DNA from: Scalesia atractyloides
Lineage: Eukaryota > Streptophyta > Magnoliopsida > Asterales > Asteraceae
Length of the DNA: 64,000 bases
Reading direction: 5' to 3'
Assembly (NCBI GenBank): GCA_947069175.1
Contig: CAMTDV010000019.1
Span: 77,375,358 to 77,439,357, forward strand
Part shown: piece by piece, positions 11,427 through 22,760 of the stretch
Position numbering within the stretch: the stretch's first letter is position 1
Layout of the letters: every line of letters starts with the position of its first letter
Translations under genes and position numbers: made by a program
The notes under the pieces: generated by a model
What the model was told of the DNA's origin: nothing
Seen by the model: the letters and a program-made list of their open reading frames with translations, nothing else
Database searches by the model: none

Positions 11427-11840
11427 TTAAACACGCTCTGTTTCAATTTTCATGTCCTGGAGTTGTTGCTTAGTTTCAGCAATGGTGTTAATATAGATAT
11501 TAATCGCTTTTTGCTTATCCATTACTGTTCCTTTTAGCATCCTCACAGTGTCGTGTTGTTCGACATTGTTTCGATCGAGCCTGCCATAATCATCTTTCAT
11601 TTTGTCATACGCTTCTTTCATTGTGCGATAATCGTATTTTAAAAGTTCATTATGCACATTGATTTCAGCGATGATCTTTGATTTTTCGGCACATTCGATA
11701 CATGGTTCAGTACATTTTGGACAAGGTTTCTCAACCTCTACAACTTGTACTTTGACACTTTCATTTACCTCAGGACCTACCTTTGTTAGATTTGCCATCA
11801 AAGCTTTATCAGCAATGTCCTTGAGGTTTTCGGCATTCAT
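11427..11840 (-). pseudogene. Copia A gag, cysteine cluster and coiled coil
   Basis: A Cys-rich segment (CPKCTEPCIECAEKS near 11695-11740) is followed by about 80 residues with heptad-like spacing of Leu/Ile/Met and many charged residues, a probable coiled coil. Comparable Cys/coiled-coil segments occur in copia B gag at 15390-16214. It is probably used for gag self-assembly; this is inference. Confidence 0.65.
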
Positions 11841-12093
11841 TTCTTGAGTAACATCAATGACTACTTCATCAGATTTCTCCTTGACAGCTTATTCCTGAGA
11901 ACTTCCATCAAAATGACCTGCAAAACTATCACAAGAATTAGAAGATAAAATTCCTTGTTTCTACACGTGGATATACTCCTCTTCTTCTTGTTGCTGATGC
12001 AGATACTGTTCCAGTATAATATTCTCTAAAGTTGTTGCGTCTTCGGCAGACGTATCTTCAACAATTTGTGCCATCAATGCAACTCCGGTCTTT

Positions 12094-13776
12094 TTACCGA
12101 TGTAAGAATTCCAGTCGAAACCAGTTCGTTTGATGCAACCATAGCTTTCTCAGTGTTGCTACTGTTTGGCTTCTCTTGGATTTCAACCTAAGTTTTCTTC
12201 GGGAAAGGCTTGTACTGAAGTGACTTCTTGTAATACTTGTTGCCTCCTCCGAATGGACTTTGATTTCCCGTTGCTTCAGGATTTTTGCACTCTCTCTTGA
12301 AATGTCCCTTTTGGCGACATCTGAAGCATGTGACTTTTGTCTTGTCAAAACCTAGTTTGTTGCTCGAATTTCAGATATCTCGGCATGTGAGAGCAACGAA
12401 CTTTGTGACTCTTCGAATGATAGATGCTAAACACCACTTTATATCCATGAGCTCCAGTTCTTCTTCGTCCACCTGGTCGTAGTCTTCGGCGGTCATTTCG
12501 GGATTTCCGATTTTCCCAGCTACGAGACTTTCATATGATTCTAGAATAGTGGCGAGAAGTGCCATGTGTTGCTTAGCAGTTTGCTTAGAAACAACATTAT
12601 TCAAATTAACAGCGATGTTACATTTGAATACATTCGAATCAGAATTTGTTTGTTGGTTCTGATTTGCTTGACACTGATAAGATGAATTTGAACCATGCTT
12701 GAGAACGAAGACTGTGGAATTTGATCATATTGAGGATATGACTGATTCTGATTCTGCTGCGGATTGTTCGAAGTTCACACTTGCGTTGAATGCTGTCTGA
12801 ATTTTTGGGCTTGAAATTTTATCTTGCATTCCACTCTTGTAGTACAAACCAACGTCTTGAACAACATTAGCGTTCTTTGACTTTGCAATCTTCAAGAGTT
12901 CCATTTCATGACCTTCGAGTTTATCGATAAATGTTGACAGCTTGAAGAATTCCCATTTTTCACTTTCCTTCAGAACCATTAGGTAAGTAGTCCCGGACAT
13001 ACTCCATCTGGTAGAGCGTCTGCAAGCTTGTCGATGTACTCTTGTCCCGTCTTCTCGAGACCGTGTCTTCGCATTTGCACTTTAAGATGACAGAAGCATT
13101 CAAACATCCGCTTCATGGTCTCACCCTTCAGCATATTGAAGATATCGAACTCTTTCATGATGAGCACTTTCTTGCTTTTAATCATCTCCGTGCTTCCTTG
13201 ATACTTCTTTTGAAGTGAGAGCCAAATATCTCTTGCAGTTGTGTATTCCGGTAGCAAGACGAGAATATCTTCTTTGACGGATTGTTGGATAAGACTGATC
13301 ATCTTTTTCTCAGCAATGTATTCTTCTTTCTGTGTCGTGGAGTACTTGTATTTCTCCAGAACTTGCTAATGTTCGTCCAACGGAACTGTATAACCTCTCT
13401 CGATGGACACCCAGCCTAGGAAATGCATGGCTTGAACCCAATATGTAAACTTCTCTTTCATTCCTTCATACTCGTCCATGCTAACCATGGGGTGTCAGCC
13501 CAGTGGCCAGCCTCACCCATTCCAAACGGGAGGACGCGGGTGCGAGTCCAGCTCAGCCCGAATAATCCTGCTGGGTAGTAACCGCCAGGCAGCTATGGGG
13601 CTAAGCTAGCTTGGGGAGGGAGAACCCTCCCGCGGTCAGGGGTACCGTCCATTTACCCTTTTTTCCCCTTACTCGTCCATGCTCATTAGCTTTGGCAATT
13701 TAACAGTCGTGCCCATCTCGTTGTTAAGATTGACTTGTTGGATCACGTTGGCATTTGATGAACTAGCTCCGGACAT
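12094..13776 (-). pseudogene. Copia A gag N-terminal half (UBN2/copia gag) with first zinc knuckle, SINE-interrupted
   Basis: The start is the ATG at 13774-13776 (MSGASSSNANVIQQ). The protein reads to KLPKLMSMDEY, where the SINE (13483-13669) interrupts it. It resumes with the typical MHFLGW...YIAEKKMISLIQQS copia gag domain, including DIWLSLQKKY near 13205-13240. A premature TAG follows the DEH codons near 13370, and frame changes occur near 13000 and 12700. The CCHC knuckle CFRCRQKGHFKREC lies near 12295-12340. Gag would bind RNA and form virus-like particles; this copy cannot. Confidence 0.85.
13483..13669 (+). mobile_element. tRNA-derived SINE (187 bp) in copia A gag
   Basis: A perfect 14-bp TSD (TACTCGTCCATGCT at 13469-13482 and 13670-13683) flanks it. 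The 5' end has an A-box-like GTCAGCCCAGTGGCC and a B-box GGTGCGAGTCC near 13550. It is GC-rich through the middle and ends CCCTTTTTTCCCC. The TSD length and internal Pol III boxes are those of a SINE mobilised by a LINE. I do not recognise the family. Confidence 0.88.
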
Positions 13777-13856
13777 ATAAGCTCTTTGAATATCATCTAT
13801 TGTGAATAACGAAACATGTACACTGAAAACACTTAAAAACTTTTGAAAATGTTAGT

Positions 13857-14215
13857 TCTACTACAAGTTCGGGCGAACTTGTAGCTAAAATGAAGAATTC
13901 TTTGATTTTGTCACAAGTTCGGTCCAACTTGTGACTTCTGATTTGAAAAATCCTCCCTTGAACTTCGGTCGAACTTGCAGAATAAGATTTGATAACATTC
14001 TTGTAAGTTCGGGCGAACTTATCTAGAATTTCCTTGATATTACCCAAGTTCGGTCGAACTTGATATAAAATCAATGAAAAACTGGTAACTTCGAGCGAAA
14101 TTGACAATGATTTCTTCAAAAACACCTCGATTTCGAGCGAACTTGGTAAAAAATCACTGAAAAAGTGAGTTTTTATCACAAGTTCGGCCGAACGTGGTTA
14201 ACAAGTTCGATGAAC
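13857..14215. repeat. Array of AAGTTCGnnCGAACTT palindromes in copia A leader
   Basis: About nine degenerate palindromes occur every 30-45 bp between the PBS and gag, for example CAAGTTCGGGCGAACTTG at 13865 and AAGTTCGGTCGAACTTG at 14045. Related half-sites continue in the LTR (about 14665-14765). There is no reading frame of note here; this is the element's untranslated leader. Confidence 0.85.
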
Positions 14216-14440
14216 AGGTTTTTGCAAAACATGGTTTTTTCAAAATTTTGACATCAATTCGATTGATTTTGGTCTCCAATCTTTCAAGGGTTTATCTTTG
14301 TTTATTTTATATGTTATATTCAAAATTGAAAAGATTTTGACCGTGAATTCTTCATTTTTGATGAAAAGTTAAGAAAAATTGAAGAATGGAGATGAAATAG
14401 AAGTGTTCTTGTCTTGATACTATCAAATCAGGCTGTTCAA

Positions 14441-14452
14441 GCTCTGATACCA
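14441..14452 (-). promoter_or_regulatory. Primer binding site, initiator-Met tRNA (copia A)
   Basis: The reverse strand reads TGGTATCAGAGC, 2 bases after the LTR end CCTACA. It sets the minus orientation of copia A. Confidence 0.92.
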
Positions 14453-14454
14453 CT

Positions 14455-14856
14455 TGTAGGACCGATCCTCGATGCTAAGGAACCTAAATTTGATATCTAA
14501 CGTCCATAATAGCGGAAATATTACGTCGTGTTTACCAATAGACAAGAATTAATCAGTTTAACATCAGTTTTATTGATCAAACTTCAAGAGTACAAACTGA
14601 CAGAGCTTCGCCTCCAAAATGCCAAAGTTACAAATGAATGAGACAAGCTAGCTATATATAGAGATGCAAGTTCGCTAGACATGAGCATGAGTTCGCCCGA
14701 ACTTGCCTTAGCAAGTTCAGCCAAACTTGACAATCCAAGTGCAATCATGAGCGAACTTGTCTCTCAACTACATAAATACAACTTCCAGCTAGCCTATTCA
14801 GCTCTATTCTATACAGACTCGATATAAGACTAAGACATAGACATTATGCACCAACA
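14455..14856 (-). mobile_element. 5' LTR of copia A (402 bp)
   Basis: On the plus strand it begins TGTAGGACCG next to the PBS and ends GCACCAACA, so in element sense it is TGTTGGTG...CCTACA. The sequence TATATATAGAGATG near 14650 could hold the TATA box in either direction. Copia B gag starts immediately after. The other LTR is outside the window. Confidence 0.85.
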
Positions 14857-16574
14857 CATGGGGGGTTGAAAGTGGGGTTGGATAAGTCTAAAATTAAATG
14901 CTACAAGTGTAACAAAATGGGTCACTTTGCCAGAGAATGCATATCACAATCTGCAGGACCAATTGTAACACATCCTGGTAATAGACCTCAAAACACTATC
15001 CAATATTCCCAATATACCCCTGCACCTCAAATGCAAAACAATGCACACTTTGCACGTCCTGTTGCTACAGTTAATGTCCATTATGTTCAAGCACCTGCAC
15101 CATAGATTCAATATGTCCAAACACCACCTCAAGTACATGTGCAACAAATGCCACAAGTTACTCAACCTACTCAAACCACTGCTACACCAGCAGAGGTTAA
15201 TCAACAAAGCTTTTTCACACAAGATTTTGTTGATTGGAGTAGTTTGCCTGGGGAAATAACAGATGAAAACTTTGCTCTCATAGCCAAAAATGATTTTGAA
15301 AATGAAAATATATGTTTAATGGCTTTGGAGACCATTGTTGAAGGTGATGAATCTGTGGAGCAGGAGTTAAAGTCTGATGTGTTTAAGCAGTGGTTATACC
15401 AGAAGTTACACCAGTGGTTGAAGTGAATGTTGTTGATATTGAAAAAGACCCTCTATCTGACCCATGGGATGAGCAGGTGTGTGAGGAAGAAGAATGTGAT
15501 TGTGCTCTTATGCCTGCTTCGAAGGTATCACCTCAGATCCTCAAAGATCTATGTTCTGCCAAATGCATTATTGCTTTTGAAAACATAAAACAAGTGAATG
15601 AAAACCTGAGAAACAAAATTTTAGAAGATGAACTTAATTTTGAAAAACTTGTTAAAGAGTTGAAAACAAAGTTAAGTGAAAAAGATTCTGAAATGAGCAG
15701 CCTAAGGCATGAATCAAGCATAACCAAAGACCAGCTCCAAATCATGGTAGGAAAATACCAGGTTTGCAAACAGGAGCTTGAATCTACCCAGATCACTTGT
15801 GAAAAATGGGTAGAGTCTTGTAAAGGTTATGAGCTTATGCTTGATGCTCAAATCAAGAGCAACATAAAGTTTGGAATAGGCTTTAGAGATTATGACCAGA
15901 CTTGTGAAAATGTTGCAAAAATTGATTCTAAGCTGGATGAAATAGTCCCAACAAACTTGGCTGGTGAAGAAATTAAAATCACAGATAAAAATGGAAACAA
16001 AATCATTCTTGAAAAACCAGAGGTTTCAGCAAAAGATAAAGAAATTAAAAAATATCAGTTTAAACCAACCTGGTCAGATGAATGTGATATTTTGGAAAAC
16101 TTCAAGCCCATGGACTTTTCAACCACTGATGGTATAAAAGCACCAAAAGCACTGGTGATCCCTATCAAAGACTTGCTAGCAGAGTTTACATCCACTGGGT
16201 CTCAAAAAGTCTGATAGGAAAAGGAAAGAAAATGTTAAATACTTGTTTTGTGAATTTTGTGAAAAGAGAAATCATGTGGCTGCAGATTGCTTTCTTTTAA
16301 AAGCCTATGATATAAACAAAACTTTTGTTATACCTAAATCTCCTAGATGCACCATTTGCAACAAAACAAATCACATGACCCAAGAATGTGCCTATCTCAG
16401 AACCTATCATCAAAAGGTAAAAGAGATTAAAGCAAAAACTCATGAAGAGAAAGTTCAAGCTTTTCTGGAAACAAATCTAAACAGAACTTTGAATCAATTG
16501 AAAGATCTGTTACAAAAGCTTTAAATCAAACCTCTGTTCACAGAGAAATTCAAGTGACAGATGCACCTCCATCA
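14857..16574 (+). pseudogene. Copia B gag (C-terminal part)
   Basis: It begins just inside copia A's insertion point with a CCHC knuckle (CYKCNKMGHFAREC, 14899-14940), then a Gln/Pro/His-rich stretch (14950-15220). An acidic segment follows, then a coiled coil of about 150 residues (15580-15900), and two more Cys/His clusters (CEFCEKRNHVAADC and CTICNKTNHMTQEC, 16249-16390). Frames shift near 15400 and 16215, and a stop occurs at 15102-15104. The N-terminal gag core lies left of copia A, outside the window. Confidence 0.83.
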
Positions 16575-16957
16575 TGTCACACCCCGACCCGCAGCGGAAA
16601 AGGTGATCGGGGCATAATTGGGTTATCATCAAAGCTCATGACATTTATTATATGTTTCATATTCATTAATACAATTTAATGGAAATAAATTATACAACAT
16701 CTTCTAACTATCAGTCTAAGCTTCTTGGTTCTCTTCTAAGGCATATCCTATGTTTTTCTTCCTTCAACCTGTTCACCTGTATCATGTGTAAAAAGGTTTT
16801 TTGGATCAACATAATGTTGGCGAGTGAATCCTATGGAAAACATTTGAACAATTTATTTAAATTGGTTATGAAATATGTGCACAACCATACATGAGTAACT
16901 TAATCGGCAATCATAAAATGTTAAATGAAACACTTATGAATAATAATGGAACAATTA

Positions 16958-17163
16958 AAGGCACGCGATGCTCAACTCGTCTCTCACGAGGAACTGAGGG
17001 GCCTGATGAATGAATTGCATAAACATGATAATATGAATAACATAACTACAAACAATATAAACTCAATGAAAACACACATGAACAATAATGAATTTGAATT
17101 GAAGCACGCGATGTTCTACTCGTTTCCCACGAGGAACTGATGGGCTTAATGTATGAGTTTCAT
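16958..17163 (-). repeat. Alternative hairpin repeat in LTR 3 (2 units)
   Basis: Two copies about 143 bp apart contain GCACGCGATG, then CTCGT...CACGAGGAACTGA (16961-17000 and 17104-17142). CTCGT/ACGAG can pair around a short loop. It occupies the place of the GATCAAGGCTC array of LTRs 1, 2, 4 and 5 and has a different sequence. Confidence 0.75.
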
Positions 17164-17632
17164 GTAATTTGACAAACGGAATATAAGTAAATCACAACAA
17201 TAAATCGATCTAAGTTTAAGTCACGATGTGGTATGGCACAAGTTTAAATAAATAAATTAATTATTTCATAACACATGACACACCCCAAAACGTGTAATTT
17301 AAAAGGGGAGATTGTAAGATTCACTCACCTTGGGTGCGTTCGGTTGATGACGTTGAATGCGCGCGAAATGGTTTTAACCACGAGTGAAATTAACCTAGAT
17401 AAATCGCGTTACGGTTTGGTAAGTAAACGGGTTTTATGAATCTATTTTAGTAGGATTGTTGGGTGTATTTTTGTGAGTTTGAGGCTATTTTCTAACCTTA
17501 AAAATGTTATTTTTAAGTATTTTTAATTAAAATAATTAAATAAAAATAATAAAAAAATATTTTATTTTTGCTACAGTTGACTTTGACCCGTTGACTTTGA
17601 CTATCGTTGACCGGTTTATAGCATATTGTTGT

Positions 17633-17706
17633 GCGCCGGGTGAGGCTCGAACCCGAGACCTCCCGTACGCGTGCACGCAGCTCTACCAACTGAGCTACGT
17701 GTCTAA
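17633..17706 (-). other. tRNA-like module a, LTR 3
   Basis: A-box TAGCTCAGTTGGT and B-box GGGTTCGAGCC on the reverse strand. The hairpin (17674-17701) keeps pairing through a G-U wobble in element-sense RNA. Confidence 0.72.
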
Positions 17707-17796
17707 CCCGTTATATATCCGATTTTAATTATATATATATATTAATTAGATTTAACAGAAATCAATTTATTTTAAAAACAGATTAAGACTCGAGAA

Positions 17797-17872
17797 CCGG
17801 TGCGCTCCACAGGTCTCGAACCCGGGACCTGTGGGTTAGCGGACACACACTCCACCGCTGGACTGTGTGTCA
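17797..17872 (-). other. tRNA-like module b, LTR 3
   Basis: B-box GGGTTCGAGACC on the reverse strand. The hairpin at 17844-17869 has one mismatch. Confidence 0.68.
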
Positions 17873-17969
17873 CACTTGGTTATAACTCGGTTATCAATAT
17901 ACTTAACATATACTCAAGGCGACTCCGGTTCAGTTTGCTAAAAATAGGATTTTTATCAAGGCGGCGTGT

Positions 17970-18041
17970 TTGAAACCGGAATCGAACTCGTGACCTTAGC
18001 GTTAAAAGTGCACACAGTCCACCGCTGGACTGTGTGTCTAA
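17970..18041 (-). other. tRNA-like module c, LTR 3
   Basis: B-box GAGTTCGATTCC on the reverse strand. There is a perfect 11-bp hairpin at 18011-18036. Confidence 0.7.
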
Positions 18042-18742
18042 CCCGATAAATAACTTGAGTTTAATTATACTTAACCATTATCGAACTTCGTCTTCTTCAC
18101 CGGTTTTTAACCGGAAGTGACGACGGACTGGTTCGAAATGTTGTTTCATGTTTCTTTAGCGTTTAAAGATCAATTACAAATGAGATAAAGGGAATGAATT
18201 AAGCGTGAGATATACCGACTGGTTATACTCTGTTTTCCGGCAGAACTCCGGCGACAGAAACCTTTTTCCGGCGACAAACTTCTTGCAGCAGAGAGTCTTC
18301 CGAAAGGTTACAAAGGTGGTGGGTGACTTCGGTGAAGGTTTAGGGGGGTTCAGTAAGCTCAGAGATTACTGATACGGTTTTCCGGCGAAGTATCAAGTAT
18401 TTTCGGCGAGTGATTTTTCGCCGAGATGAGGTGCGATTTGAGTGTGAAAAACTTCTGGCGAGTTATGGGTGCATTTATAGGGTAGCAACGAGATGAATGG
18501 GGTCTGAATTCGGTCTATATTCGAAGTCAACTGTTCTCCGGCGATTATGGCTAATGACGCGTTTTCAGACGTTGGCTAGCTGTCGCTAGAGTTAATTGAT
18601 TGATTAAATTGAACGAAAGCGTGTTTTATGGGCGAAGTCGTCGGGATTTCCGACGACAGCTGTTTGGGCGCAAGTTGACTGAATTTGAATTCTGCACGTC
18701 ATTATTTGATTTAATAATTCCATTAACTTAACAGAAAATCAA

Positions 18743-18818
18743 AGTGGCGGAGTGGTCTATGATGTGTGAGTTAAGTGTTTGGTTGAACCGGTAGAGACCC
18801 GAGTTCGAAACCCGGCAA
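18743..18818 (+). other. tRNA-like module d, LTR 3 (antisense)
   Basis: AGTGGCGGAGTGGTCTATG followed by GAGTTCGAAACC. The T-arm is slightly degenerate. Confidence 0.68.
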
Positions 18819-19006
18819 AAGTAAAACATTTTTATTTTGATATTTTTGACAGATTTTCAAAAACTAAATATATATCCCCGCATAATAATTGATTACGGAT
18901 CGTTTAAAATTATTTTGGGCATTTAATTCGCAACGAAAAATTTGACTGACTGTTCGGTTGATAAACGGAGCGGGTTTGGTAAATCCGTTTTTGGACGGAT
19001 GTTACA

Positions 19007-20952
19007 CATCAAACCAGTTTCCAAGAGGTAAAAGCCAGCCTAAATATCAAAAGATGCCTATGGTTTATGAGACTTATAAAAAGCTTTCTAAGCCAAGGGT
19101 AAATAGGCATCCTCATGGTTACCAACAGTTGATATGAAATAGTTCCCAGCAGTGGTTACAAAAATCTGATCTAACCACTGCTCATTTACCTGAACGTGAG
19201 TCTGGATCATCTGATACCCCATCCAAAGCCATCCTGGCTTTGGAAACTCACCTGAACTAATTATTTCAAAACATGTGCAGGGAGCTTCTACTTGCCTTGA
19301 CAGCCTTTGGTATGTAGATAGTGGGGGCTCCAGGCACATGACAGGATGTAAAGCCCTGCTCAGAGATTTTAAAGCTCATGGAGGGGGTGATATATCCTTT
19401 GGAAATAATTCAAAAAGGAAGGTGTTGGGGTCAGGATGTGTCTCAGCTGAAAAACTCAAATTTAAGAATGTGAATCTCATTGATAATCTAAAATTCAATC
19501 TTCTGAGTGTCTCACAAATGAGTGATAAGGATTATGGATCCTTCTTCACTAAGGAAACTTGTCAGATAGTAGGCCCAAAGGTTGTTAAAAGGATTAATCA
19601 AATAATTGCAGAGAGCAAAGCACAACTTACTGCTAATAGGGTACGAAATGTGTATGTGGTTGACATGGTAAAAGATAATCCTATGTCAAATGCTTGTTTG
19701 TTCTCAGTTGCTTCAAGCAAAGAAAAGAATTATGGCATAAAAGACTAGGTCACACAAATCTAAAAACCATCTCCACTCTCTCAAAACAAAGTCTTGTCAG
19801 AGGTTTGCCACACAAACAATTTGCTTGTGAAGAACATTGTGTTTCCTATTTAAAAGGTAAACAACATAAAAGTTCATACAAGTCAATTGAAGAGTCCAAA
19901 ACAAGTCAGTGCTTACAGTTACTTCATATGGACTTGTTTGGACATGTGAAAATCATGAGCTTAAAACACAAAAGGTATTGCCTGGTGATAGTTGATAATT
20001 TTTCCAGGTTCACATGGACTTTCTTTTTACACTCTAAAGATGAAACAACAAACATTTTGCAAACTTTGTTAAACAAGTTGAAAAGCAATTTGATCTCCCT
20101 GTAAAATCTTTAAGAGTGACAATGGGACAGAGTTTAGGAACAAAGAGTTGGATGCCTTCTGTGAGTTAAAAGGGATTGTTAGGCAATATAGCATCCCTAT
20201 AACTCTAGAACAAAATGGGGTTGTTGAAAGGAAAAACAGAATTTTGATTGAATCAGCAAGAACCATGCTAGCAGATTCTGGTTTACCCTTGACTTTCTGG
20301 GCAGAGGCTGTAAACATTGCTTGTTATGTTCAAAACAGAGTTTTGATAAACCCCAGGCATCAAAAGACTGCTTATGAATTGCTTTATAAAATCAAACCTC
20401 TGATCTCTTATTTTAAAGTCTTTAGCTGCTCATGCTTCATTTTAAATTTAAAGGATTCAATATCCAAGTTTGCAGCCAAAGTTAATTGTGGTTATTTTAT
20501 GGGATACTCAACCACTGCCAAAGCCTACAGAGTTTTTAACTCTAGGACTAAGTGTGTTGAAGAAACTCTAAATGTGAAGTTCAATGAAATCTCATCTTTG
20601 AAAATCCCAGCAAATCCTGCTGAATTGTTTGACCTATCCAAATTTACATTTGAAGATGTGTCTGTCAAGACTAACCATGCAGGTACCCCACAGTCATCAA
20701 ATCAAGAGCAAGGATATGATTGCATTCTTCCAAATTTCAGTATCAATCCTTCAGGCAGAGGAGCAGATGTTAGTAGCAATGGTGAAAGCTCTGCCAGGTC
20801 AACAGTGGTTAATACTCAAACCTCTGCCAGCTCTCAAAACCAAATATCTGTTGATAAAAGTCCACAACAAATGGACGAAAGTCAACCAAATTTCACATCC
20901 ATTCCACCAATTTCTCCACCACCATTCCAATCAGAGGCTGGACCATCAAATT
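19007..20952 (+). pseudogene. Copia B protease and integrase
   Basis: The copia protease active site (WYVDSGGSRHMTGCKA, 19308-19355) is followed by LLSVSQMSDK and by the pre-integrase zinc motif LWHKRLGHTNLKT (near 19728), where a frame change occurs at 19740. The integrase core follows: HMDLFGHVK, then IVDNFSRFTWTFFL near 19985-20030. The C-terminal part has NGVVERKNR, WAEAVNIACYVQNR and GYSTTAKAYRVFN. There is a second break near 20100, close to the catalytic-Asp region. A Ser/Gln/Pro-rich linker (20670-20950) leads to RT after the composite insertion. It inserted cDNA into the genome; the copy is now inactive. Confidence 0.9.
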
Positions 20953-21262
20953 TGTAACACCCCTGCCCCTCGTTATCACCAATATTGTCCGCTTTGCCCT
21001 TGATGGGTGGCCCATCCAGGAACTCACGGCTTTGTTTTTGGTTGCCCTCGTGGAGACTTCCCAGGAGGTCACCCATCCTAGTACTACTCCCACTTGAGCA
21101 CGCTTAACTGTGGAGTTATCCTCTCATCCACTAGCATTAAGCCCAAAACGCGTTGGTGATTTTAGAAGTAGTGCATTACTTATGAACCAGGAATCTCTCC
21201 TGTCCACGGACGATGTTGGGAGGTATGCCATTAGGTGTTGTAATCACCACCCTAAGGGACTC
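20953..21262 (-). mobile_element. 5S-rRNA-bearing LTR-like terminus (Cassandra-type TRIM LTR candidate)
   Basis: The plus strand begins TGTAACACCCC. The reverse strand of about 21042-21118 matches the 3' two-thirds of plant 5S rRNA, including AGTTAAGCGTGCT and GTACTAGGATGGGTGACC. These lie in the internal control region (A-box, C-box) read by TFIIIA/Pol III. Cassandra TRIMs are known to carry 5S sequence in LTRs of about this length. The join to the gypsy leader lies near 21256-21264. Confidence 0.72.
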
Positions 21263-21963
21263 ATCGTGCTCGTAATTGGGCCTTGCATGCCGCCATACTT
21301 CACCTTCGTAATCACGTGGGCCCCATGATTACCGGGTTTTTCATATGGTTCGCATGTGTTTGCCTGGTTACGTACACTAAAACCCGAAGAAAATCGAGAA
21401 ATATGTAACGTATGATATTCGGAATGTGTCCAGGTGTGGACAAGGTGACACCTCAAAGTGGGGTTAGTTCGAACGACGTTTGGTGTGGCATGCTTTGGCC
21501 TAATAGGTCCTTCGTACTCTCATCGTTAGTCCTCAGGTAGGCAAACTGGTCCGTTATATTGGATTTATACGAATGCCAACCTAGACAGGACGTTCCGACT
21601 ACCGGTACTTGTACCCTTACAGTTACTACATGCCCGTCGCAGAACTCACTTTGATGAGATTTGAAAAATGAAAAATGCGACAAAATCTTGAATAACGGAA
21701 GTATGAAGATGATTTGAATATGTGAATATTGTAACATGTATGATGAATATGTATGTAAGTATGTATGTTTGACTGTAAGTATAATTCACTATGTATCACA
21801 AAATGTAATATTGGAAATGTTTGCATGCATTTGTGTATGTAATAAATATGAAACAAATAAATATCATAAGTTTACATGTAACCACATAAACAATTAAAAT
21901 CTAGTCAACTATAGTATAGGCTCTAAGGGTCTAATAACCTATCCTATATCCCTATAGTCAAAA
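21263..21963 (-). other. Second gypsy leader copy (truncated at its gag end)
   Basis: It is nearly identical to 27525-28215 and non-coding. It lies between the 5S terminus and the PBS of LTR 4, so the composite has two leader-PBS units. Confidence 0.85.
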
Positions 21964-21975
21964 GCTCTGATACCA
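21964..21975 (-). promoter_or_regulatory. Primer binding site adjoining LTR 4
   Basis: The reverse strand TGGTATCAGAGC lies 3 bases from the LTR 4 end. Its presence beside the LTR that also has a polypurine tract on its other side shows LTR 4 serves as an internal LTR. Confidence 0.92.
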
Positions 21976-22524
21976 ATCTGTCACACCCCGACCCGCAGCG
22001 GAAAAGGTGATCGGGGCATGATTGGGTTATCATCAAAGCTCATGACATTTATTATAATGTTTCATATTTATTATTTCAATTTAAAAGAGATCATACAATC
22101 ATATCAAACAAATACAACATGTTCTATTCATCCTTCTAAACTTCATTATTTTTCTTCTAAGGCAATTTCCTATGTTTTCCTTGCTTCATCCTGTTCACCT
22201 GTATCATATGTAAAAAATGGTTTTTGGATCAACAAAATGTTGGCGAGTGAACCTTGTTAGAAAACATTTATTATTTATTTCTGGTTGTATTTAATATGGA
22301 AAATTTGTGCAATATTCATATATGAACAAACGTAAATAAACATACAATAACAACAATTAGCATACGATATCAAACAACAACAAACAATAAGATACATTAA
22401 CAAACCAACAGCATGCAATCACGAACCATTAGTATACGATATCAAACAACAACAAACAATAACATACAGTAACAAACCAACAGCATACAATAACATATCA
22501 ACTTGCATAAATATAACATAAATG

Positions 22525-22760
22525 AAACTGTGCGATCAAGGCTCAATCAAACGGAGCCGATCGTATTGCATGTACTGAAAATGAAAAATGTCTTTGCGAT
22601 CAAGGCTCAATCAAACAGAGCCGATCGTATTGCATGTACTGAAAATGAAAATGTCTGTGCGATCAAGGCTCAATCAAACGGAGCCGATCGTATGTTGGCA
22701 CGCCAGGTTCACGCTCATAATGTAATGGGGACATGCTCAACGCTCATAATGTAATGGGGA
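22525..22760 (-). repeat. Hairpin repeat array (3 units) and CGCTCATAATG duplication in LTR 4
   Basis: There are three GATCAAGGCTCAATC units about 58 bp apart, then two copies of CGCTCATAATGTAATGGGGA (the first lacks a base near its end). Confidence 0.85.

Larger units (their letters stand above)
9451..14856 (-). mobile_element. Ty1/copia element 'copia A' (5' part; rest lies left of the window)
   Basis: In element sense: 5' LTR (14455-14856), initiator-Met PBS (14441-14452), a leader with a palindrome array, a long gag from 13776, then PR and the pre-integrase domain until gypsy 1 cuts it at 9451. It lies inside the gag of copia B, which runs the other way. Two CCHC knuckles separated by an acidic, coiled-coil-rich region make it Sirevirus-like. 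Stops and frameshifts make it inactive. Confidence 0.88.
16575..19006 (-). mobile_element. Solo LTR 3 of the tRNA-module gypsy family (2,432 bp)
   Basis: It has TGTCACACCCC and GGATGTTACA termini and a perfect TSD CATCA (16570-16574 and 19007-19011), inside copia B. It is a diverged subfamily: the hairpin array of the other LTRs is replaced by a different repeat. Even so, all four tRNA-like modules, the U3 CCGGCGA motifs and both termini are kept. Confidence 0.92.

Noticed and set aside
13793..14179. 128-codon minus-strand frame in the copia A leader
   Set aside because: It is made by the palindrome array and lies between PBS and the gag start.
21042..21118. A true 5S rRNA gene
   Set aside because: Only the 3' two-thirds is alike, the 5' part is changed, and no 5S spacer flanks it. 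It is part of an LTR-like end.
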